From Lactuca virosa (lineage: Eukaryota > Streptophyta > Magnoliopsida > Asterales > Asteraceae), in assembly GCA_928212115.1 (NCBI GenBank), contig CAKMRJ010005634.1:121736324-121800323 (forward strand): DNA of 64,000 bases, given 5' to 3'. Below the pieces are notes generated by a model. That model searched no databases. It had not been told where the DNA came from and was given only the letters and a program-made list of their open reading frames with translations. Numbering within the stretch: position 1 is the stretch's first letter; the number at the start of each line of letters is the position of its first letter. The position numbers and the translations under genes were made by a program. Shown here piece by piece: positions 22,861 to 33,230 of this stretch.

Positions 22861-23407
22861 GCCATGGGTGTGTGGTCATACACTCATGTTGGAAGGTGTA
22901 TTTGAGGTGTTTCAAGGTCCATACTTGCATTCAGGAAGTGTTCTAGGTCCATACTTGATTGTAGTACAAGTTTAGGGTCTTAGAAATGGGTTTGTGGTCT
23001 TGGGATGTGTGTGTGTGGTCGCACACAGGAGTGTGCTGCCGCACACAGGAGTGTGTGGTCGTACACTCTTCAAGTTTTGTGTCCAAAATGCCATTTCCAA
23101 GGTATAGCAAGGCTATGGTCATGTCTAACTCAAAGATGGAAGCCAAACTCTCACTTTGGAGGGTCTTTTAGGAGTGTGAGGCCACCTTATGTGGGTGTGC
23201 AGCCGCACCCCTTCAAGGAGATGAAGAACATGACAGGACATGATGAATTAAGACTTAGATCAAGAGGTTCTTCAAGCACAACAAGTTAAGGGATGGATTA
23301 CTCACGTTTTTGAAGCCTTGGGAGGGTTTGTGGTTGAAGAAGCTTTAGAGAAATGGTGTTGTGTGCTGCCAAGGTGTTAAAGGAATGAAAGGAAAGGGGT
23401 CTACCCT

Positions 23408-23414
23408 TTATATA
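23408..23414 (-). promoter_or_regulatory. TATA box of the 3' LTR
   Basis: TATATAA on the element strand, in the context CCCTATATAAAGGG. The same site occurs in the partner LTR at 29932-29938. Confidence 0.7.
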
Positions 23415-23686
23415 GGGGTGGGTATGTGGCCATGAGGGGTGTGTGCGGCCAAGGGATGAGTGTGCGGCCGCACACCCATGTGTACGGTCGTACACTCCCC
23501 TAAGGGTGTGTATGGCCCGGTTTTGTCACCCTACGGCTTGCTGACTCATTCCTAACCTCAACCTTGGTTGTACTCAAGCTTAGAACACTTAAATGAACCC
23601 TTAAACAATGCCAAAAGACCATGGATTCGGGTCTAACATTGGTTGAGTTGACTAAGTATACAAGGTGGAAGTTCTGGGTGGTCACA

Positions 23687-23701
23687 TCATCCCCCCGTTA
23701 G
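23687..23701 (-). promoter_or_regulatory. Polypurine tract
   Basis: TCATCCCCCCGTTAG on the + strand gives a purine run with GGGGGG on the element strand, directly before the LTR start. Confidence 0.8.
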
Positions 23702-24475
23702 AGGGAATTTCGTCCCGAAATTCAAGAATAAGGATATAACTCATGGACTTGGAAAGATGGGGTACTTCTGTTTTCCTTGGATTCTCGTGCTCCTAAGTGA
23801 ATTCGAGTTCTCGCTTGATATACCAACGAACCTCTACTATCGGGGTGTGACGTTATTTCGTTCGCTTTGACCTGTCGGTTCGTGAGTTCAAATGATTCCT
23901 CCACGAAGTGCAGACTCTCGTCTAACCCGATATTGTCAAGGGAAAATCGCAAGTGTCTCATCGGACAGACACTTCCTTTGGTTCGAAACGAGGAAGACGG
24001 GATGAGTGTTGCTAAGCGCTCGAGGTCACTGGAGTTTGTACGCTACGGGACCGATCCTACCAAGGATCTCGGACGGTCCAACGTATCTTGGGTTTAGCTT
24101 TCTACGCTTTCCAAAGCGTATCAGGCCTTTCCAGGGTGAGACCTGCAAGAAGGACACGTTCACCAATCTGGAACCCCAATGGTTTTTGTCTCTTATCGGC
24201 GTAGCCCCTTTCATATGATCTTTTCAGTCGCCTTTCGGATGATTTCAGGACTCGTGAGAGTACTGTCGTGGACTTGACTCTTGACTAGTTGCGTGTCGCC
24301 CACCTCAGCCCAACACAGAGAGAGATCTGTACTTACAGCCATAGAGGGCTTCGAACGGCACAACCTTGATGCTGGAAAGGTCGTCGTTGTTGCAAGAAAG
24401 TTCCACTAAGGGTAGATGAGTGTCCCACGACATATCTACAATTGTCCGGATTGTTCTCTTACTTTGTCCTTCTCT
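23702..24475 (-). pseudogene. Gypsy integrase C-terminal relic
   Basis: On the - strand, fragments in changing frames correspond to the end of integrase: HLPLVELSCNN, VPFEALYG, QVSPWKGLIRFGKRRKLNPR, then GPVAYKL and, nearer the LTR, RYLRF/RHLRF-type and DESLHFVEE blocks of the region before or in a chromodomain. Several stops and frameshifts are present. The D-D-E core is absent. Confidence 0.82.
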
Positions 24476-25037
24476 TTGTGGATGATACTCTTCGTATGAA
24501 TACTTTCGGGTTTTGAAGAGATATGAATTTTCGAAGTTCGCATCTAGTTTGTCGTTACGAGCGACGGGAGTTTCGCGATCGAACGATTTAAGACAAAAGG
24601 GTTTGGTATAACATAGACTCAGTCGAACTAGATAGGATGACGTCGTAGAATCGTGCGTTAAGTTAGTCCGGGAGGATCGTTTTACTCGAACATTGGTGCC
24701 CTAGATGAATGTCCCTGGTGTTTTCTGTGTTTGATTCGTAATTGGTGGGTACTACTAACACGAGGGTCCTGACGTTTTGAAACTATGAACTTTTATGAAA
24801 TGGTTCTTACTAGATCTCTCTATGATCATTTGGTGTATACAAGCCATGTATAACTACAACTGACTCTAATGTATCCACTAAGCTGTCATAATTTACTCAT
24901 TGGGCTTTAAGTCTTATAAGAACGTTGTGATTTAATTTGGACGAGGAAGTAATCACGATTATGAGTAATTATTGGAGTTTTCAAAAAAACGTAGCAAAAC
25001 ATAGCAGGGTTCTTTGATGCTTCCTCATTCCCTGAGG
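24476..25037 (-). other. Unassigned element interior
   Basis: About 560 bp between the integrase relic and gag. I recognise no domain. RT and RNase H would be expected between gag and integrase, so they have been deleted or replaced here. Confidence 0.5.
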
Positions 25038-25640
25038 TCATACTCCTCCTGTTTCCTCATTGTTCTTCTCTGTTGGGCAGTCTCTTTTGAAATGCCCTAC
25101 CTTACCACAGAGGTAGCAGGTTGGACTTGCCCCAACATTGGTAGCCGGAGTGATGAACTTGACTAGGGTCCTACAACTGCGGGAGGTGTGCCCCTTCCTG
25201 TTGCATCTGGTGCAATGCAGCACTCGACAGACTCCATGATGATGGTAGTTGCATTTCTCGTAATTTGGAAGTTTTCCAGCATATTGCCGCACTGGCGTTG
25301 GCACTGGTTTGGTGGATGTGGTGGCTGTAGGAGTTATCTCGGGTTGTCGTCTCTTGGCAAGTTTCTGAGACGACTTGCACTTCATCTCGCTCCAGAATTT
25401 TCGTTTGGCGCTCTTAGGTTTGGGAGTTGGAACTTCCTCCTGGATAAGCCATTGTTGGTTTCCTGGTGTGCTGCTACAGTTTGAGGTGTGGAAACTGTTT
25501 CCATTCCCATTTGGGTTGTTAGCGTTAAGAACAGCTAGGGCGGCTGCTACGGCTGCTGTGACAGTAGCTTGGAACGTAGCTGAGTCCATCTGGAGGATTG
25601 GCGTCTTACCGGTGGGTTGGTTACGTTTCTTCGGAGGCAT
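25038..25640 (-). pseudogene. gag: Gypsy gag with capsid core deleted, 200 codons
   Basis: The frame opens MPPKKRNQPTGKTPI and reaches two zinc knuckles: CTRCNRKGHTSRSC and CYLCGKVGHFKRDC, both with all four ligands. Between about residues 60 and 70 it jumps from the N-terminal linker straight to the basic region before the knuckles. Relative to the gypsy gag at 11401, about 200 residues (the whole capsid domain) are missing. The product could bind RNA but not assemble a particle. The reading frame across the deletion is open. Confidence 0.9.
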
Positions 25641-25844
25641 GATCTGCTACATGTCAAGAAAAGAAGCTTGTGAGCAACAACGGTTGCCTCTGGACGTATC
25701 CTAAATGTTTATCTATGCATTAAGATTTCATGTTTTGTTATCTGACTCTCATTGATTCGACCCACATCCCCATGATGTGGTCCTAGCAAGAATAGAAAAG
25801 ATTGGAACACAATAAAGTTCACTTATATTAAACTTACGAACTCC
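25641..25844 (-). other. Leader-like sequence before gag
   Basis: About 200 bp between the protease-RT fragment and the gag start. No coding sequence is recognised. Confidence 0.45.
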
Positions 25845-26350
25845 TTGTTGCTCCGCTCATTGAGCTGGCTAGATAACTCTCATATTTTCGCCGGCTCTAG
25901 ACGATATGGAGATTTAGCTCTAAAGGTAGCTCCGGGGGGTCAAGTCGATACGGGATTCAACTTGACGCTCGGGGGAAATCCCTGGAATGTCTTTAGGGAA
26001 GACATTAGGAAAGTTGTAGACTTCGGAGGTGCTCTCGAGGTCTTTAACTTTTTGCGTCTCATCGGCAACATGAGTCAGGAATGCATGGCATCCCTTTCGC
26101 AGACATTTCTGGGCTTTGGCGCCGGAAATGATACGAAGGTTTGAACAAATTTTATCACTGTAACAAGTGAGGACTTCGTCAGAGGGAGGATTGAGACGAA
26201 ACACCTTCCCGAAGCAAAGGACATCAGCACGATTTGGGGCTCACCCATCTTATGCCGATTATGACATCAAAGCTTTTCATGGAGACTGATATGAAATCGA
26301 TGGGGAAAAGGAATGATCGTTTAAGTACATCCTATGATACATGTTCTGAA
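25845..26350 (-). pseudogene. Protease to RT N-terminal fragment, out of order
   Basis: On the - strand: FPIDFISVSMKSFDVIIGI, then MFRLNPPSDEVLTCYSDKI, FPNVFPKDIPGISPERQVES and ending in an SSQLNE-type block. These align with residues about 465-620 of the gypsy polyprotein at 8387-11401. The fragment lies upstream of gag in the element's own direction, whereas it should follow it. The protease active-site DSG is not included. Confidence 0.85.
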
Positions 26351-26666
26351 GACAAAACAGTGATAAGACTTTGATGAAGTTGCTTAGCTTGCATGCTACC
26401 GGTCTAAGGTATACTTTCGACAAAGATAACTCTTCAACTGAAATAGGATTGTTGTCACTATTGTTGGTATTGAGATAACACAGAGTTCGGAAAATTTGAC
26501 CTAGGAGTAGATCTACAACATACCAACAGAGGAAAAATTTGACAACATAAAGAACTGGTGAATCGGTACTTGCAAGACAAGAATGTCTACAGGGAAAAGA
26601 GCTACTTAGAGCATAAATATGAAAGCTATTCTTTAGACCAAAAGGGAAGGATGAGTAGAACATTTT
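26351..26666 (-). other. Untranslated stretch downstream of the extra ORF
   Basis: Parts resemble the leader of the first gypsy element (around 11590-11790, e.g. CTACTGG.GACGGGCAC). No domain is recognised in the ORF at 26277-26663. Confidence 0.5.
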
Positions 26667-27273
26667 CTACTGGTGACGGGCACTCCTCGGACGGATCCTT
26701 AAGTTAGCCAGCTGGCGCTCCATGTCAAGCAGGCGGCTCTCGTACACTGACTGGCGTGCTCGGAGCTCTATGACCTCAGCTCGAGTTGCAGCTAGCTCTC
26801 GATGATGGGCTTCATTGTCTCTCGTAGTTCTCCAATGAGCAACTTCGAGATTACGAATGCGGTTTGCGTTGGCATCCGAGTCTGCCTTAAGTTCCACGGT
26901 TCGCTGAATGGCCGCCACGTTTAGTTCAACATTACGGGCCACTCGGCGGACTATGATTGGAAGGGCTCTATCTGCAGAAGCGGCGATCCCCATCGTACGG
27001 GCAGGTTTGTCCTTGCTCGTGACTCCACCTATCCAGGCTTCCGACCCACATAGGCGTTGGGCCTTCGAGTACAGGCTGGGGGTTGGGATTTGGTATTGGG
27101 GCCACTTGAGGTAGGTTCTCGGCTTCGGGTTCCGAATCAGTCTCTTCAGGAAATAGTTCGGCAAAGTCATCGTCCAAGGGAATTTCATGGTTTCCTTCTG
27201 GCTCTGGATCGATCCATCCACCATCTCCTTGGTTGGGAAAGTACGGGTCGCCAGGAAGATGGAATCCAACCAT
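26667..27273 (-). pseudogene. Extra ORF upstream of gag: acidic N-terminus, coiled-coil C-terminus
   Basis: It starts MVGFHLPGDPYFPNQGDGGW at 27273. An acidic, proline-rich part follows (DDDFAELFPEETDSEPEAE, PNPNPQPVLEGPTPMWVG). After one frameshift between about 26970 and 27100 it continues into a charged, helix-prone part rich in Arg, Glu, Leu and Ala (ATRAEVIELRARQSVYESRL, DMERQLANLRIRPR) that looks like a coiled coil and ends about 26667. Total length is about 200 residues. It lies between primer site and gag. I do not recognise a known domain; a structural or RNA-binding accessory role would be a guess. The first gypsy element has lost it. Confidence 0.75.
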
Positions 27274-27797
27274 GCTATCTACGCGATGTGATGGTAAAGG
27301 GATAGTTAATAGACATCGAATCTAGTAATACTTCCAATGTATTATAGTTTCATGACTAACTCTTGAAGAATGGATCTTTGGGTAGGTTTCTGGTTCGGTC
27401 GCTATAGCACCCTAAAATACTCCTATAGTATTTTAATCCTGATGTTCGGTTCTAGAACTCTTCTGGTATCTAGGCAAGTTTTAGGCTTGCTGCAACACCA
27501 CGGTCACTCCCAAGCACATGTTGGTCATGTCTCGAATGAATATAGTTGATCAGGCTTTATTGATCCAAGACAAGATTACATAACTGCCCAGGTTTAACCG
27601 CGATGTCCAACATCCAAATACTTTTGTTTTGTTCTACTTATGACGCGGATTCTGGTACTCGGGTATACTTATATACTTTACTATAAAAATACTTATATTT
27701 TTGAAAGTATACTTTTAGTTTAGAGCACTTAGGCCCCTTAGTATTTATAGTTGTATACCATGTAAGGTTCAGTATACTTAGTTCGCTATAAACAAGG

Positions 27798-27809
27798 GCT
27801 CTGATACCA
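27798..27809 (-). promoter_or_regulatory. Primer binding site (tRNA-iMet)
   Basis: GCTCTGATACCA on the + strand, three bases inside the LTR end at 27813. The 525 bp between it and the extra ORF (27274-27797) form the leader and hold no gene. Confidence 0.93.
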
Positions 27810-27812
27810 ATC

Positions 27813-30191
27813 TGTCACACCTCGAAACCGTGATGGCGGAATCGTTCCGGGGTGGAGGACTTCATGTTTAGCATCACAACAATTGTATAGCAAGAATAGT
27901 AAACACAATCAAACATTGAATACAAATATGAAAAGTGTTTACATCAGTTTGAAACTTGTTTTAAATACATCAAAAGTATGTAAAATATGTAAAACATGAC
28001 TCTTATTGCTCCGGCTCCTCTAAATCCAAGAAGTACCTGTCTACTGATTTCCCGAGAATACAAGCAGTTTGAAAGAATATCAGCATAAAGCTGGTGAGTT
28101 CATAAGCATTTGGTTTTGGTGGAAAAATGTTCTTTGATTCTTTTGAAAAGTGTTCCTCAAGAAAATCCTATATCTTCTTATGAAAAGCGTGTTTGAAAAC
28201 CCATTCCTTCCATGACTTCCCGATTCATACAAGATATGTACAATCCCAGGTGTCGTGGAATGAATATGAATATCCGTTGGTTACTTGTTAAACAATCCGT
28301 TGATGAAAAGCCGAGTTATCCCGGGAAAATCCTATATTTTCCCCTAAAAGTTGATGGTTGGTTATCCGTTCTAAACTGAGGTGTACAAGTATCTACCATA
28401 CTTATATCGATAAACGTAGTTTTCTTTTAAAAAAAACCCTGGTTACTCCCAGTGAGGTATATTAGTCTTATTACATAAATAAAACTAATAAAAAGAAAAC
28501 GTGATGAACTAAATCATGAAGGTATTATTAATACCCTCTAGTAATCAAATCGGTTATTACTTTGAGGTTAGTTTACTTGATTCATTATTACAAAAGTAAA
28601 TTCCTGTTATCTATATTGCGAGTGTCATGACCATAACTGACTGGATATGGCACGCAACGGGGCCGGTATCCTTTATGAATTTTTCACCCGTAGACCTGTT
28701 GGTCCGACTGTAGCTAGTAGCAGGGTGCGGGATTGTCAGTCTCGTATAGATCTATACACAACAGTCACGCTCTCCCTACAAGAGATTCTGGTCACAAGTG
28801 CTAGTCCTACACTCTGATTCTGTGGGAGTGTTACCAAGGACGTGTCTCCAACTTAGACTAACAAATTTACAAGTAATAATATAGAAAATCCTTTTTATGG
28901 TTTGCATGAATCCTTTATAAAATGACACATTTTACTACATGATTCATAAGTTCATTGCTCTAGTTTTGAAAACTGTTTCTACGAGTTGATTTCTTAATCG
29001 TTTGGTAAAACTGTTTTCCGTGTTAAAAGCATACTGAAAATATAATTATCTTAAGCAAAATAATATATTTTGAGCACAAGTTTCCTTGTATCCCCCCCCC
29101 CCTGAAAACATGAAAAACTTGGAAAAACGTAGGGGTATGAACTCACCTCGGGCAAGTGGTTTGAATGAAGGATCGATACGGAATGCTGGATGTTCAAGTG
29201 AAGCATTGAACACAATTTGATCCTAATTAACACGTAATGACACATAAAGGAGTCAAATGAAGGTATTTCATCACTAGATGTGATGGGGAACCATTCTAGG
29301 GACTTGGAACTACTTGCACTAATTGTTAGGACCTTAAAGGATTGCATGAGGGGAGTGTATGGCCACCTTAAAGGTGTGTGTGGCCATGGGTGTGCGGTCG
29401 TACACTCATGTTGGAAGGTGTCTTTGAGGTGTTTCAAGGTCCATACTTGCATTCAGGAAGTGTTCTAGGTCCATACTTGATTGTAGTACAAGTTTAGGGT
29501 CTTAGAAATGGGTTTGTGGTCTTGGGATGTGTGTGTGTGTGGTCGCACACAGGAGTGTGCTGCCGCACACAGGAGTGTGTGGTCGTACACTCTTCAAGTT
29601 TTGTGTCCAAAATGCCATTTCCAAGGTGTAGCAAGGCTATGGTCATGTCTAACTCAAAGATGGAAGCCAAACTCTCACTTTGGAGGGTCTTTTAGGAGTG
29701 TGAGGCCACCTTATGTGGGTGTGCGGCCGCACTCCTTCAAGGAGATGAAGAACATGACAGGACATGATGAATTAAGACTTAGATCAAGAGGTTCTTCAAG
29801 CACAACAAGTTAAGGGATGGATTACTCACGTTTTTGAAGCCTTGGGAGGGTTTGTGGATGAAGAAGCTTTAGAGAAATGGTGTTGTGTGCTGCCAAGGTG
29901 TTAAAGGAATGAAAGGAAAGGGGTCTACCCTTTATATAGGGGTGGGTGTGTGGCCATGAGGGGTGTGTACGGCCAAGGGATGAGTGTGCGGCCGTACACT
30001 CCCCCTAAGGGTGTGTATGGCCCGGTTTTGTCACCCTACGGCTTGCTGACTGATTCCTAACCTCAACATTGGTTGTACTCAAGCTTAGAACGCTTAAATG
30101 AACCCTTAAACAATGCCAAAAGACCATGGATTCGGGTCTAACATTGGTTGAGTTGACTAAGTATACAAAGTGACAGTTCCGGGTTGTCACA
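27813..30191 (-). repeat. 5' LTR of the scrambled gypsy element, 2379 bp
   Basis: It starts TGTCACACCTC and ends GGGTTGTCACA (+ strand). TATA box (- strand) at 29932-29938. GTGTGCGGCC-type motifs lie from about 29385 to 29998. It matches the other LTR closely but lacks that LTR's internal duplication. Confidence 0.92.
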
Positions 30192-30196
30192 AATGA

Positions 30197-31195
30197 ATAT
30201 AATAAGGTGGAGTATTTTTTTTTTAAATATTTAATGTTACAAAAACCATTATTAATATAATTTTATCCTGTTTTAACCATAATATTTTTTTTTCTTGTCA
30301 TTATATTTTGGAAACCTTTTATTTTTGAGTCATTGTTCGATCACACCAATAGGTTATGGTGATGAGTGAGTTTGGCTAACATGAAACTTTTTTTTTTTTT
30401 TTTCAGTTTGCATTTAGGTCTCAACTTACGTTTTGCCCTAAAATTTTTATTGTTCCCCATTTGTTATTATTTTTGAATTTTTTTTAGCTCTTGATCAACC
30501 AACAATAAATATTTTAAAACGTAATATTTTAAAATGAAAAAAAAAAAGATATTAATGACAAAAGTCGAAATCACAACTTCTATTTAAAGAGCGGAACGTC
30601 TTAGCTAGTAAACGTGAACTCTCTTTTTGGGTTAAAATTGGGATTCAAAAAATATATTTCTAAGACCATCAATGACTAATAATTTCACGTCTCCATGACA
30701 ATGTATTCTTAAGACTATTAATGACTATTATAATTATTATTATTTTACCAAAACTAATATTTGTTCATGAAATTAATTTAAAACGTTATAAATATTTGAA
30801 TAATTTTTACATGGCTTTTGGCTAATTCTTCTTTTTAATTTTCGTATATCCTTTTTCAGTTTTGACCATCAATAATATATTTTAAAGAATTAATCCATGG
30901 ATTTTCAAATAAACGCCTCAATATTATATTCTTCTTTGTAAGGAGGGCAATGTTTGAAAGAACGAAATAATTGAGGGGGGTAATATGGAAAAATAATGCC
31001 AGCAGTGTACTGTCTTTGAAACATAGATTTGGTGTCACATGTGGATGTGTGATAAAGACATTGGAAAATGTCGAGTTTGGTTGCATGTTTAGTTTAAAAA
31101 TGACTCGCATATTCTAGACATTTTAAAATGTTCAAATGGATTAATGATTGTTTATGTAGGTTAATTTATGTTTTCTTTTCGAAAATCAATGAACA
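30197..31195. other. AT-rich intergenic DNA, nothing recognised
   Basis: Homopolymer-rich AT sequence. The weak ORF at 30856-31110 has no recognisable motif. Confidence 0.55.
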
Positions 31196-31326
31196 TTTTA
31201 TTACCCCAATTAACCATATAACTAAAACTCATATTATAAAACTATGAGATTAATTTTATTACCCCCATTAACCATATATTTAAAACCCCTCAGATAATTT
31301 TATTTCCCCCTTTAACCATATTATTA
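31196..31326. repeat. Minisatellite, left part (interrupted by LINE)
   Basis: Units of about 60 bp share TTTTATTACCCCCATTAACC and AACCCCTC/ACTCAT, about two and a half copies. The array resumes at 37011-37110 on the far side of the LINE. Confidence 0.8.
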
Positions 31327-31356
31327 GAAATGTGTGAAAAAGGAAGAGGAGTGACG

Positions 31357-33050
31357 ATGGTTCTCCACCAACCAAACGGAGACTGGACGGAGGTCCGACG
31401 GAGGAAAAACAACAACAAAACCCAGGTGAGCAAAAATGACATTACTAACTTCTACGTGGCGGGATTCCTTGATGGAACAAGAAAGGAGGAGTTACGGAAA
31501 CCATTCGATAGATTCAGGAAGGTAGTGGATGTGTACTTTGGCCTCAAAAAAGATTACCACAAGAAGAATTTTGCATTCGTCAGGTATGTCAACATCGCAG
31601 ATGCCAAGGAATTGGAGAACAAACTACAAGGTACCAGATGTAAGAATACGGTACTAGAAGTCAACATCTCGAAGCACCAACGTAAAACCACCCTACGTCG
31701 GTCCCATGAATCTCGTCAACAACCCACAAAAGGGCAGACAACACCTCCGAGCACCTTTCACGGTGCCCCCACGCATATACCGGCGATGAAAGATAACATA
31801 ACTTGTGCTCAAGTAACATCCGATTGGAACAGGCGGGAGCCAAAGAACACAACTCCTCCAGTAGAACTCAACCCAAACACCCAAATGAAGGAATGGATAA
31901 AGAAAAATGTATTGATTGGAGAAATGTATAGCCTGGACCACATTGCTACCTTACATGTCACTGGTATCATGAACGAGGAAACAAAGTACCTCGGTGGTCT
32001 CAGACTCGCTATCAGATTTAAGTACTCTGTCGGTGCTATAGAGTATCTGAATGATAAGAATCGTTGGAAGGACTAGTTCAAGTGGCTAATTCAAGCAGAT
32101 CAACACGAAATAAAATACGAAAGAGTTGTGTGGCTAAAAATTCTAGGTGTTCCTCTACAACTATAGGACGAAGACAATTTCTCTTTAATTGCTAGCAGAT
32201 TTAGGAAAGTTATCAACCCATTTGATAACATCTTTGGGAGGAGGGACTACTCGATAGGAAATGTTTGGGTGCTTACGTCTGTAAAAAACTGGATAAACGA
32301 AGAATTTACTATTGCATGCAATGAGGCAGAACATAAAATTGGTGTAGTGGAATACACGGACGACTGGTCTCCGTTCAAACCAGCTCCGTTTGATAAAGTA
32401 GCAAAATCAGATGACGAAAATGATGATGAAGTCGATGGGGGGTGTCTGAGACATGGATAAATGAGGAAACAGATGAACTAGAGGAAGGGGAATTCCGTCA
32501 AGAAAACACACCGGTGAAGCATCATAGTTTAAATTCTCCTCCTGCTCCGATGGTCGTGGAACCTACGCCGACAGAGATGGAAGTCGGAAAATCTCCGACC
32601 ACTGAGCCGTTAGTAGAGAGTTACAAGGCAGACATAAATGCGGAGGTTGTTAATTCCAAGGTTAAGGCGACGCTTCAAATCCCTACGAGTCCTTCCAAGC
32701 CGCCAGAAAATTGTTGTGTCAATCTCAATCCCATACACCTAGTGGACTCCACCACCCTTCCCAAGCCTATCGGTTTCCCTGATATTGGTCCAACTGAGGA
32801 TTTGGTCCCGTTGGGATGTTTTGGCCCATTCCCCAATAATACACCTCTTTTCTCATTCACTTCCCTACATTACCAAAACGGTGAAATTGTAGCAGACTTG
32901 GAATTTAACTGCGAAGGGAAAAAAAGAGAAATAGGGATAAGACGGGGTTCAGGTCATCCCAACTCACAGTTACGAACCTGGCACCCTCGTCTCAGACGAT
33001 CCAACCAAGGTGTATCAATCCGGCGAATCAGAATATTGATCATAATTTGA
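31357..33050 (+). pseudogene. LINE ORF1, RRM-containing RNA-binding protein (broken)
   Basis: I prefer the ATG at 31357 (MVLHQPNGDWTEVRRRK), although an upstream in-frame ATG exists at 31330. An RRM fold spans about 31435-31670: FYVAGFLDGTRKEELRKPF, VVDVYFGLKK and NFAFVRYVN as RNP-like blocks. The following region has WLKILGVPLQL, like the DUF4283-type part of plant LINE ORF1. Two tryptophan-position TAG stops lie at 32074-32076 and about 32164-32166. One frameshift sits in a G run near 32437-32442. The tail is rich in Pro, Glu and Thr. ORF1 protein would coat LINE RNA. Confidence 0.85.
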
Positions 33051-33230
33051 AACCCTCAAAGGCTAATTGCACACCAACAATCAGAAATTTCTTAGAGGAA
33101 ACACAATCAAATAAAATCAATAAACAGATGAGATTGGAGCTGCAATTGGATTTCAAGTTGACGCTGAGAATGCAATTCTTGCAGAAACGTTGGCAGATAG
33201 CGGTGAGAAGAGATGTGATCACTAAATTGC

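Larger units (their letters stand above)
20865..23686 (-). repeat. 3' LTR of the scrambled gypsy element, 2822 bp
   Basis: It starts TGTCACACCC and ends GGTGGTCACA (+ strand). It is 443 bp longer than its partner because of an internal duplication (22048-22860). TATA box (- strand) at 23408-23414. GTGTGCGGCC-type motifs lie between about 22850 and 23475, with the perfect palindrome at 23460-23475. Confidence 0.92.
20865..30191 (-). mobile_element. Complete gypsy-type element with scrambled interior, TSD AATGA
   Basis: The 9.3-kb element is bounded by LTRs and flanked by perfect 5-bp duplications, AATGA at 20860-20864 and 30192-30196. On the - strand the order is: 5' LTR, primer site, coiled-coil ORF, a protease-RT fragment, gag lacking its capsid core, an unassigned stretch, an integrase C-terminal relic, polypurine tract and 3' LTR. 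RT, RNase H and the integrase catalytic core are missing. Over the first roughly 1.5 kb the LTRs differ at only about seven sites by eye. The insertion is therefore recent, and proteins must have come from another copy. Confidence 0.93.

Noticed and set aside
26277..26663. 128-codon frame in the scrambled gypsy element
   Set aside because: It joins leader sequence to a piece of protease in part, with no conserved domain as a whole. Annotated by its parts.
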